Origin: Ectocarpus siliculosus
Lineage: Eukaryota > Sar > Phaeophyceae > Ectocarpales > Ectocarpaceae
Direction of reading: 5' to 3'
DNA: 64,000 nucleotides
Assembly: GCA_000310025.1 (NCBI GenBank)
Contig: FN649736.1
Location: forward strand, 1,699,254 to 1,763,253
This document shows, in pieces, positions 36,926 to 46,750 of the stretch. The stretch's first letter is position 1; each line of letters begins with the position of its first letter. A program made the translations under genes and the position numbers. The notes under the pieces are model-generated. The model was not told the origin of the DNA. It worked only from the letters and a program-made list of their open reading frames with translations, and made no database searches.

Positions 36926-37424
36926 AGAAGAGAGCGCGCTCTCTTCTCGAGAGGGGGCGAGCACCACGGGGGCGAGCCATCCCCTGTCATCACGGAAAGG
37001 AAACACACACGGACGGGTGATTGCAACGTACCGATCACGGTAGTAGACGGTTAATCCGACCTATGGCAACGTTACTAGAATATCCTATTGGACACAGTCC
37101 GGTGACTAGACTTCTACAAGTAAGTATGGTTCAATGTAAACCCATAGGTGTGTACAATGATCCGATCACTGAATCAATAGACTATACCGAAGATTACCGG
37201 TATTACTCCTTAGGTAAGTACCTACATACGTGTGGTGTACAGCAGTAATCCTAATGACTGACATTGAATATTCCAACATCTGCATTGGAATGAATGATAT
37301 CTTGAGTGCTTGCTATGCCCTGTCACGAGCGGTCTCCGCAAACCAAATTTTCGAGTACCCACCTTTTTCAGTCTTGGAAGTGGGTATACCAACTTACTTT
37401 TTTTGTCTACTTTATTCCCACCAC

Positions 37425-37455
<31 letters not shown>

Positions 37456-38488
37456 CTGTATGTATGTATCAAGCGACCAAGACAGATTCAGATACTTACT
37501 TAAGATAAACAAACACGAAGCGAAGTCCGGGATGAGTACCAATCAACCAATAATCTAGAGGATAGTCCTGTGTTCCTTCATCTTGCCCTGCACACATGTT
37601 CTTTCGTTTACTTCCTTCTTCGTTTGTTTGCGTGCTTTCTTTCCTCGATTTTACCGTTGCTCTTCGGTTTTGTTGCCTTTTGACTGGTCCTAGGCTGACG
37701 GTATCGACGGCGACCTGGTTGTTGTCTATGAGATTCTAACTTTTCTCCCCCTCGCTCCCATAGTGCACGGCTGCCTGTCTGTCCCTTCATTTATTTCGTG
37801 GCTGGGGTTACTTCCTCCGTCGACAGCAACATGTTCTCGGTTAGGGTGTGGAAATGCCGTCTGTCTCTTCTGGCCTAAGAGCGATAGAGCGTATTTTTTC
37901 TTCGCTTTTTCGCTCGGCAGTCCTCTCGGCGAATCCATGTGCGGGTGGGTGTTTATTGTCAGATTATCAGCATCGACCGCGCTAGCCGCTGACCAATGAA
38001 AAGACGTAAGTTTCACTGCGGTTGAAAACAGAACAAAGATGCTTCTAAAAGCCATGATCTGAGACCCCGTGAGGGGTCAGGAGAAGGCTAAACAACTAAC
38101 TCTCCGGGAAAGAGGCAAGAGGCAGAAGCTACAGAAGCTACAGAAGCAACAGAAGAGAGCCGCACGTGTCTATCAAGGCTTCCACAGTGCTCGGGCGGGT
38201 GCGGGTGTGGTCGCCAATCTACAGCAATTTTCTTCTCTCTATCCCTGCCCTATCGCACGACGTCCCACATGAAACACTGCCCAATCTAAATATTATTACC
38301 GCCTGCGTTCACCGTCCTTCTTCATCGTGCAACGGCGAACGAACGTGCCACCCATCTCTGAAACCCAAACAAGCAACAAACATTTCGTGAAGCGCGGCAT
38401 GGCGTACGTACGTGAAAACAAAATAAGACACACGCTCCAAGCAGATGCTTGCCTCTGTTGATCGCGAGACAAGAAGAAAACGAGGCAT
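34191..38488. other. Mostly unassigned; microsatellites and weak exon candidates
   Basis: A stretch at about 35359-35450 (-) lies between acceptor-like AGs and a donor (CAG|GTGCGT) and reads TVDEFRETEEYRHGASNFNN in one frame; no family is recognised. 36370-36560 contains three TTTCGGACAAA words. 36892-36921 is a GA microsatellite. 37021-37248 (+) is an AT-richer frame (see findings). 37425-37455 is a CTAT microsatellite. 38120-38155 holds an ACAGAAGCT-type repeat. No complete gene is seen. Confidence 0.4.
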
Positions 38489-39199
38489 ATGTCGCCTCAC
38501 GCCTCGTCACAGCCTGTTTTGGATGACCGACGTGACTCGTCGGCGCCGAATACAGTCTTGTGGTGTGGGCGAAAGGCCGACCAGACTTCGGGTGTCTCAC
38601 GGACGTTCGCCCCGATGTCTACGCCCCCCGGAGGCATGGCTTCGGCTTCTCCCACCGTTTCGGCGGCTCCGGGTGATCTCGTCAACCACGCTGGAGCACA
38701 GGGACCTTCGGGACAGCCGCAGGCCCGCCGCGGTGGCTCGAGTACGCTTGTACCCACCGCGCCCCCTCCGGACCCCTCGCGACGTTCCTCTACGGAGCAC
38801 CAACGTCGCACGGTGCTGACTGCACCGCCGTTGCCGAGCGCAAGTAACGGTTTCCCCAAATCGGAAGGTTCATGTTCTTTCTCACGAAATAGCGGTCCAG
38901 AGCCTCCCGCGGCCGCTGACCATGTTGGTCGAGCGCCCGCGATGAAGGCCGCTTTTAATGAACAGGCCTACGCCGACGTTTTGCGCGAAAACGCCCGCGT
39001 AGACCGCTTGGTTTCGCACGCTTCTGCGACTGGTTCACCGCTCTTGCCTGCCTCTCCTCGTAACCCACAATCCGGCCCGCCTTCGGGCGGCACCCAGATT
39101 GTCCTGCCGGTTGCCGGTGCCATTTCTCTTGATGATATTTCTTCGGGGAAGGTAAGCGCACCCGCGCGGCAGGCCCCTGTTTTTGACGGTTGTCAGTAA
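38489..39199 (+). pseudogene. Gag-like N-terminal region of the Ty3 element
   Basis: 236 codons, rich in Pro, Ser, Ala and Gly, with a short helix-prone segment (AFNEQAYADVLRENARVDRLV) cut by low-complexity sequence. It is called gag only by position upstream of protease. No CCHC zinc knuckle and no recognisable capsid homology is seen. It ends at a TAA after FDGCQ, and the same frame continues directly into the NADAR domain, so the two were probably one open frame in an active ancestor. Confidence 0.45.
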
Positions 39200-39670
39200 T
39201 ACAATAACGATGAGGTTTTCCTCTTTTGGAAACCGCCGTCCTTTCTGTCTAACTGGACGCCCTATGAGTTCTCGGTTCATGGCATTCGATACGTGTGCGG
39301 CGAACAGTTCATGATGGCGGAGAAAGCCCGCATTTTCGGCGATGATGCCGCTTATGCCAAAATCATGGCTGCCTCCGACCCGAGAGAACACAAGTCCCTT
39401 GGTCGCAAGGTACGCGGTTTTGACCATGCTCTATGGGAGCTCCGGCGCGAGGATGTTGTCTTTTCGCTTTTGTATGCGAAATTCGCCCAAAATGCTGACG
39501 CGCGTGAACGATTGTTGGCTACGGGTGATAGACAGATAGCATAGGCCAGTCCTTATGACGGATTGTGGGGCATTGGTGTTGATGCCTCCGATCCGCGTGC
39601 GGCGTCGCCCTCCAAGTGGACTGGTGAAAACCTCTTGGGCAAAGCGCTTGTTGCGACGCGCGCGCTCCTG
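39200..39670 (+). pseudogene. NADAR (YbiA/RibX-like, DUF1768) domain inside the retrotransposon
   Basis: In the frame shared by gag and protease, the segment reads FLFWKPPSFLSNWTPYEF, then GIRYVCGEQFMMAEKA, FGDDAAYAKIMAASDP, HKSLGRKVRGFD, LYAKFAQN, LLATGDRQIA, a TAG, then ASPYDGLWGIG and WTGENLLGKAL. These are the NADAR landmarks in order and spacing: F-x-x-LSNW, the taE-x-x-M-x-x-KA helix, D-P-x-x-x-K-x-LGR, KF-x-x-N, LL-x-T-G, then E-x-S-P-x-D-x-x-W-G-x-G and W-x-G-x-N-x-LG. The TAG (39542-39544) sits where family members have Glu, consistent with GAG to TAG.

NADAR proteins are N-glycosidases: bacterial YbiA/RibX acts on riboflavin intermediates, and others remove ADP-ribose from guanine in DNA. 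Its role in a retroelement is unknown. It is full length (about 155 residues). Confidence 0.88.
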
Positions 39671-41045
39671 CGTGTGCGCCCGGTCGAACCCGATAAGCCT
39701 TTACGCCCTGAACACTCGGGGCAACCTGCTCCCATGTGTCCCACTATCCACAAAATTGCGCCCCCGGGTGAGGACTCTTCGGTCAATGATTCCTCGCCCG
39801 AGGACGCGCGCGGCCCGCTGGACGTGCCAGCCAACACGCCCGCGGACCACTTGAAACAGGTGCTGCATATTGCCTCTGCTGCTTTTCGCGAAGCCGCCGC
39901 TTCCTCACCGCCGCTATTGGCGGAACACGGCCCAGATTTGGTGAGCGGTGATGTTTTTGTAGATTGCGATACCTCTACGACGCGAGTCCGCGTTCATAGT
40001 GGTACCGGAGCCGTGTGTACAGCGCCTGGTGTAGCCCTTTTGGACTCGGGCTCACCTTCATCTTTCATTAGTGATGCTTTCCTTGAAACCATGGAGGCGT
40101 CAGGAGCTGCATCTGTCCACAGTCGTCGTTCGGTGCCCGTTCGGCAGTGGGGTGGTTTTGGCTCTGGAAATGCTCTTGAAACCACCTCATCCGTACGGCT
40201 GTCCGTTCAATTTTTTTATGGTGATAGTGTGCCACCGCTTCGTTAGCGGTGTGGGTGTATGTTGTCCCAGCTGCCGCCATGGGTCATGCCCTCCTTCTTG
40301 GATGTGATAGTTGGATGCGTTTTAACTCTCGTTTGTCCACTACTTTGCCCACGCGGTCGGCAAGTGGACGCATTATGGAGAAACTTTCTCTGTCATCGGA
40401 TTTTGCGGCGGGAGCTTCCGCGTATGTCGCTGGACCCTCCGCCCCCGGGGCATCTTACTTCCTGCGGTACGCCGGCAGGAAGGGTGTCTCCCTTTCCGAT
40501 AAACCCACTTTGACGAGGGTGAACCTCGTTCGCAACTCTGGCACCCCTGCTCTCACCGGCAACTATCTTGTCACGTTTTTACCGAAACACGGCGCCCTCT
40601 CGGCGTCGGACGCGTTTGTTTCGGACGGGCCTCAACACATCCCATTGACAGGGTGCGCCGAATTGGAGCCAGGTGAGGTGTTTGGAGTGGCGACTGCCCC
40701 ACTTGTGCAGATTCCGCTTGCGTCGATTGATCCTACACCGCAGACGGCCGAGGGTGTTGGGTTGAGTGACCCTCCGCCGCCAGCCCGTTCCGCGGATGGG
40801 CCGCCGTCTCGCGTGAATTCTTTGCATGCAAACATCCCGGTTGCGGATCTGGAGCTCTCGGATTCTCCCGCGGCCTCACTGCCGCCGAAACCGCCGCCAC
40901 CGGATCTGTTGGAACGCCTCTCAGAAGCGCAGCGAGTGAGTTTTCGCGAGTTGTGGCAACGTTTGCCTGCACATTTGCACGATGTGACTTTTGATTTACA
41001 TGACTCGGGTTGGACCCCGGTCACCGTCCGATTTCGGTTGCTGTT
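39671..41045 (+). pseudogene. Ty3 aspartic protease and protease-RT linker
   Basis: ALLDSGSPSSFIS (near 40040) is the D-S/T-G active-site motif of retroviral-type aspartic proteases. The closing strand HALLLGCDSWMRF (near 40275) comes from the neighbouring frame, so a one-base shift occurs near 40243. Frame 40249-41109 then holds a linker leading to the pre-RT motif (FDLHDSGWTPVTVRFRL). The linker is long (about 230 residues) and Pro/Ser rich. The enzyme would process Gag-Pol. Confidence 0.8.
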
Positions 41046-42330
41046 CCGTGAAACCGTTTCGTTTGGAAGTGCCCCCGGGAACGAAACCGTTGGCCTCGCA
41101 TCCCTATAGGCTCAACCCTCTGGTGGAGAAAAAGGTCGATGCAATTCTCGATCAATACCTTGCTGCCGGTCTTATTCAGCACTCGCAATCGCCGTGGGCG
41201 AGCCCTCTGGTTGTCATGCCTAAAAAGGACGGTAATCTGCGTTTGACCGTGAACTACAAAAAGCTTAACAAATTGTGCAGCCTTGGTCAACAACCGCAGC
41301 CGCGAGTTGACCACATCATCGATTCCCTGCACAAGGGCAAGGTGTTTTCCATTTTCGATCTTAACTCCGCTTTCCACCAAATCACCGTCGAAGAGGACAC
41401 GGTTCAGCTTACGGCGTTTTGTACGCCCACGCAACTTTTCGAGTGGCTCCGTATGCCTCAGGGAAGCTCCGTGGCACCGTCGTGTTTCACCATGGTCATC
41501 AACGAAGTGGTTAAAGGTCTGGACCATGTGCTTGCATACCTGGACGATGTGATTGTGTTTGACGCCGACCCCATCCACCATGTCGCCAACATACGGCTAT
41601 TTTTGGAGCGTTTGCGCAAGTTCAACCTCAAGCTTTCTCCTTTCAAGAGTCGCGTCGGCGCTAAGGAGGCTGTTTATTTAGGCCACACAATCTCCCCTGC
41701 GGGTGTTAGTCCTCGTGCCGATAAGGTCGAAGCCCTCACAAAAATGCCGCTGCCTAACAACGTCAAAAAGCTGCGTTCCTTGCTGGGTGGGCTTTCGTAT
41801 TACCGCAAATTCATCAAGGGTTTGGCCATGCGCGTGAAACCACTCACAGACCTTTTGCGTAAGGGCGCGAAGTTTTGTTTTACGCCGACTATGGCGGATA
41901 CCTCTTGGCGAAAGTGTCAGAACCTCCGGTTTTGGCTTTCCCGGATTGGGACGCTGTCGCAGATGGCAGCCGCCCTCTCCGGCTTTGCTGTGATGCCTGT
42001 ATCGATGGTTTTGGTACGGCCCTTGAACAGGAACAGGCCGATGGTTCCATCCGTCCCATTCTGTTCGTTAGCCGCGCTACGCTCGAATCCGAGCGCAACT
42101 GGACAGTGCTCGACTTGGAAGCTGGAAGTATCGTGTGGGCAATTAAACGCTTACGCGGCTATTTTTGGTCTACGCACTTTCTGATTTATTCGGATCACAA
42201 GGCTTTGGAGAGCATCGTCAAGGTGGGTGAACACAACGCCCGCGTCCAACGTTGGCTCGAGTTCCTTTCCTCGTTCAATTACACCCTTGTCTACCGCAAA
42301 GGCACTGCCAACGCCAATGCGGATTTTCTT
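41046..42330 (+). pseudogene. Ty3 reverse transcriptase and RNase H
   Basis: RT motifs: ASHPYRLNPL at entry, SPWASPLVVMPKKDG, RLTVNYKKLN, FDLNSAFHQI, and the YLDD catalytic box at YLDDVIVF, followed by YLGHTISPAGV and LRSLLGGLSYYRKFI. After a frameshift near 41900 comes RNase H: LCCDACIDGFGTAL, ILFVSRATLESERNW, DLEAGSIVWAIKRLRGYF, LIYSDHKAL, ending NADFLSRL. All landmark residues are present apart from the frame break, so inactivation looks recent relative to the copia copy's loss of its 5' half. Confidence 0.92.
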
Positions 42331-43399
42331 TCGCGGTTGCCCTTGCCGGCAACCGACACGGATAGACACGGTGACACCAGTATCGCAGTCGATGACGCCG
42401 CGGGCGTGTATCTCATTCGTGCGTGCGGACGGAGTTATCACTCTAGTTCGACGCCGAACATCGGCTTGGGTGGGCTTGACATTGACGATCAACGAGACGC
42501 GTTGGCACACGCGCCTCTGACGGAGGATGACTTTGGAGACTTCCGCCGTTTTGGGCCACATATGGTCCTGCCGGCTCTGTCGCCCTCCTCCGTAGTTGAT
42601 TCGTCGAAATTTTCGCCGCCTGGTGTTTTCGCTGTCGTTTGCGATGCAGCCCCCGAGAGTTCTGTGCCCGATGGACCTGCTCCGGCTTCTGTTTCTGCGG
42701 AGACAGACGTCGCTCCCTCGTCCACCGTCGGAACCTGCTCAGCTGCCCTGTCGCTTTCGCGTGGCCCTCTGATTTCTTCTCGTACCCGGGCGAGAACGAA
42801 TTCGGCCTCGGGCATGGCTCATAGCCGTCCCAATTATTTTCCGAAACAACCTCGGGCCGTTGTGGTGCCCAGACCGCCGCGACCTCCTCGAACACCGGCC
42901 CGGTCGAGCCGTGCCGCGCGGTCTACGAGAACCGTGGGTAGCCCTACTTCTGGCCCGCTGCCTTCTTGGGCGCTGGTTGAAGTGCAGCCGCCGCCGCCCG
43001 CGCCTGCTGCCGCCACCCCGGCGCCACCGCCGCCCGCGGCGCCCATGCCGCCAGTGTTGTCGCCCGCAGGTACTAGCCCTGCGACTTCCGTGGTGCCGCC
43101 CACGGCCGCTGAGGAAGCTCACCTCCGCGACTGTGTGCATACATTCTCGCATGCCGATTGGGCCCGAGAACAGCTGTCAGAAAGTGAGTGTGTCGCGGCT
43201 ATACATTTTTTGTCTTTGGGATCCCCGGCGGTTTTGCCGGATACATTCTGGGATTGCTTGACCTGTGCGCAACGGCCGGCGTTGTCTGATGTTGTCGCCT
43301 TCGCAGACGATGGTACGCGATTGTTGGTGCGAAATTCTGCCCCACTGCCTCTCGGTAGTTCGGGCGGGCGTATCACTCGCCTCCCGCCTTTCGAAGACT
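42331..43399 (+). pseudogene. Long Pro-rich spacer between RNase H and integrase
   Basis: About 350 codons without similarity to known domains. It is rich in Pro, Ala, Ser and Arg in the middle (PPPPAPAAATPAPPPPAAP), with a more structured stretch after it (LRDCVHTFSHADWAREQLSE, PDTFWDCL). Ty3 elements normally pass from RNase H to the integrase zinc domain within some tens of residues. The later part might belong to a modified integrase N-terminus. Confidence 0.6.
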
Positions 43400-45340
43400 C
43401 CGCGCATATACGTGCCTATGCTATTGCGACCTTGGGTCCTACAAGCATGTCACGCCACCGCGTCTTTTCACCTGGGCACCGCTCGGACTTTACGTATGTT
43501 GGAGCGATTTTTCTGGTGGATTGGGATGGATTTGTCCGTTCGTTGGTGGCTTCGGCATTGTTTAATTTCCCAAGCGCGCAAGACTTCCCGGCAAACGTAT
43601 CGTTGGCCTACGCTCACTCTGCCCCTCCCGAATGGGCCGGGTATTGTAGTGAGCGTCGATTTTTTTGGGCCATTGCCGGTCACGTCCTGTGGGAATGCAT
43701 ATATACTTTTGTTTACGGACCGTTTCAGTCGACGGGCGGATATGTATGCCACTACCAAGGCGGAATTTACCGCTAAGGGAACGGCTAACATTTTCGTCAA
43801 CCGCTACATGGCGTTGTGGGTTTGTCCGGTGACTCTTCTTTCGGATAACGGTATGCAATTTTGTTCCAAGTTGTCCATGGCTATTTACGGGTTGATGAAG
43901 ATCAAGAAAGTCACCACCAGTTCGTACCACCCCCAAACTAACGGTGGGGCCGAGCGTGTTAACCACACCATGGCTCAAATGCTTGCTGTTGTGGTCAATG
44001 AGCGTCAGGACGATTGGGACGTCCATCTTCCCCATGTCGAGTTTGCATACAACAACTCGGTAAACACCGCCACAGGTTTGGCGCCAAATGAAGTGCATAT
44101 TGGACGGTTGCCCCGTCTCCCGCTTTCTGTTTTGGACCACCCTAGCGTGGGTGGCCATCAAAGTTTGGATCGAGACCAGCTCGTTTTCTGCAATCTTGCG
44201 GTGGAACGCCAGAGACGAGCTTACGCGTTGGTGCGGGAACAACATGCGATTACGGTGTCGCGTGTCGAACGTCGTAACTCTGCACTGTTGGACGGTCTGC
44301 GTCAGATCCCGAAATACGAAGTTGGTGGTTGGGCTTGGGTCTACAACTCTGCCGCTACTATTCGGCAGGGTGTGCGGAAACACACCCATGATTCGGTGCT
44401 CAAAGCGAAGCTTTCGCTCAACTACACCGGACCATATAAAATCCTTGCTGTTGGCCCGGCTAAAGCGGAGGATTCACCGGATGGAAAACCTGTGGAGCGC
44501 AAACTTCTCTACCTGGACCTGCCGTCAGACATGCTGGGACCAGAATCCCGCAACCGTGTCTCCGTCTTGCGGTGCAAACCGTGTACCAACCCATACGACA
44601 CGGATGACCTGCCTAAGTATATGCCGGCCAATCTGTCGAAATATGTTTTGCACTCGTATAGTAACAAGTCTCCCCCGTATAATTTGACTGCTGATGATAT
44701 TTTAGCGGAGTCTAGTCGTCTGGATGTTGAGAATATTTCAGGACACCAAATTGTACGTGGACGCGGTGGTGTGGTAGCTGTCTTGTACCTGACTCATTGG
44801 ATTGGTTTGTTGACACCGTCGTGGGAAAGGGAGTCTGATTTGCAGGAATACAGAAAACACATTCTGCTTTACTGGTCTGGTAACGCTAGTCAGCGCATAC
44901 AAGGAAACCGAGCTTATCGTAATGCTCGGATAGCTTCGGCCGACCGAGAACTTGCTCGGAATCAGGCCGAACGTTTCATTGCTCCTGGGTACGAGTTGGT
45001 TTCGCGTGACGTTTGGTTGGCTCGCTTCTCTGTTTCTGTTTTGCCCGTGGGAGCCCACATTTGGTACAAAGCTTTGGATGGACTTTGGTGGCTTGGGCAG
45101 ATTAGTAGTTTCGTAACAGGCCAGTACATTGTTCGATTTTTGGACACCCCCGGCCCTCGAAAGCTTTCTCTCCCAGAGTATAGTTACTCCACGGCTTTGG
45201 ATGCTCCTTGTGGTTCTTGGTGCTTGCAAAAACACCGTACTCGTGGTTTGACCAACCCTTCCACGGATGATGGCGTTACGTCGCGAACACCAGGCGTTGT
45301 GGCACAGCTGGCTGTTGCCCCATCTGGATCTGTGCTTTGA
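43400..45340 (+). pseudogene. Ty3 integrase with chromodomain and Tudor/Agenet-like tail
   Basis: The zinc-binding domain keeps His, His and one Cys (CHATASFHLG, RFFWWIGM, RHC) but the second Cys is Ser (CLIS), so the HHCC site is incomplete. The DDE core is present: VSVDFFG (D), LSDNGMQF (D), GGAERVN (E), with the GKPY-like NYTGPYKIL after it. At 44728-44882 HQIV, LYLTHWIGL, PSWERESDL and LLYW match a chromodomain, which in this element group directs integration to modified chromatin. After it, WYKALDGLWWLGQI and YIVRFLDTPGPRKLSL resemble a Tudor/Agenet-type fold that also reads chromatin marks. The frame ends at a TGA (45338-45340). Confidence 0.85.
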
Positions 45341-46750
45341 TATCATGCCGCCTACGGGCCGCTACATGTTTCTTATGTTGTGTTCTACATCGTACGCAGT
45401 GGTACGCTAGCGCGTGTTTGGGTGGTGTGAGCTTCTTCCATTGTTGCAATAGTCACCCCGACCTTTGCGTGCCCAACGCGACCGAACCCCATTTTGATTC
45501 AGATTGGTTCCGTCGTTGGCGATGTGATTCTCAGTAGTCATCACTGTGTGGTGTGGGGATGGTTTGGAGTATTTGTCGGGGATGAAATATTTTCTCTGAC
45601 CCTAGTTGCTTTTATTTTATCTTATTTTGTCTGATTTGGACAGTCGCATCTTCGATCTTTATTTGAGGTTGAGTATTGGATTGACGATAAAGTATCTGCA
45701 TCCACGACTTCCCAGGGTGGGCTAATGTAATGGAGCAACTAGTGTATTTGCATTGTACGAGCGTTTCATGAACGTTGTATGAGCGCTTATTGGATATTTT
45801 GAATTTTCTTTGGATATGGATATTTGGCGACGTTGAGGGGTATTGAAGTAGCTTGAAGGAAGATCAAAATCCCAGCCCCGCTCCCTCACTCTCCGAGTGG
45901 GCGCTGAGCGGACCTGGTCTAAGAAGGCTAAAACAAGAGATCAAACAACAACTGTGAGTACCCGAAGCCAGGAGCAACGAACTTGCTCCCTTCTCTATGT
46001 TATTTCTCTGTTCCTCCATAACAACAGACCATCGTCATCATCACAAGAAGAGCAGAACACGCCCATGACAAAAATACTCCCGGCATCTACGTACAGCCTC
46101 TGATGAAAGTGTCAGAGTCGACGCACGAGTTCTCAACACCCCGACTATTCACCGCTATGCCTCCTACGGCCTAACTCCCCCCATCCAGCCACATGCCGGT
46201 CGGTATCATCTCCTGTTCCCCGAAAATATGATACGCCAACCCCGGCCGCAGCCAATGCCGCAAACCACTCTCAACACCAACGAGGCAGGAGGTCTACAAG
46301 TTTCGCTCGATTCCCAGAGCATCACATATAGATACGACTGGGCATTCATTGTCCACGGCGCCACAGCGGATCGCAAGAGTGGCTAAATCTCCTGGTAGTA
46401 CACGAGGAACTCTGCAAGGTCGCGTGCGAAAGCAACCTTCATGACCCCCCAACAAACCCTTAGCCGCCAGCATGACCGCAACAGCAAAATATGCTCCCCT
46501 CGTTGAATCATCATGCCGCGACACAGGCTTAGCCGCAGTTCGCCATCTTCGAACCCACTACCCAGATCCAAAACCATCCAACAACGTTTTCTTCCCCTCC
46601 ACCACAAAAAAAAAACATGAACTCTTCAGCGTTAGGAATGGCTCGAGCACAATCGATAGACACCAGGCACGGATGAACTTGCTGGTAAGCGTCGAACTAC
46701 TGTACGGCTAACTCAAGAAAAACACTCGAGGACCTCCGTCGAGACCCCCC
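45341..46750. other. Ty3 3' flank and intergenic DNA
   Basis: GT-rich, C-poor sequence continues to about 45900 and probably includes 3' untranslated/LTR sequence of the element. Frames at 45897-46103 (+) and 46294-46607 (-) have no recognisable content. The kinase gene's stop codon lies just beyond. Confidence 0.4.

Larger units (their letters stand above)
38489..45340 (+). mobile_element. Ty3/gypsy chromodomain retrotransposon, internal region, degenerate
   Basis: Order of domains: gag-like region, NADAR, aspartic protease, reverse transcriptase, RNase H, long Pro-rich spacer, integrase, chromodomain, Tudor/Agenet-like tail. This is the pol order of Ty3/gypsy chromodomain elements, with two additions (NADAR and spacer).

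The reading frame is broken by TAA at 39197-39199 and TAG at 39542-39544 (same frame on both sides). It also shifts near 40243, 41045, 41900 and 43400, alternating between two frames. No LTR pair could be matched between 37.5-38.4 kb and 45.4-46.2 kb, although a purine-rich stretch before TGGAGTATTTG near 45568 could mark the 3' LTR start. The copy cannot make its proteins as it stands unless stops and shifts are bypassed. Confidence 0.9.

Noticed and set aside
10376-39544. Genetic code with TAG reassigned (both retroelements have in-frame TAG)
   Set aside because: The kinase and copia frames end at TAG exactly where family C-termini are expected, and both elements show other decay.
42443-43152. 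Minus-strand frames of 150 and 137 codons inside the Ty3 element
   Set aside because: Shadows of the Pro/Ala-rich spacer; the + strand reading is continuous with RNase H.
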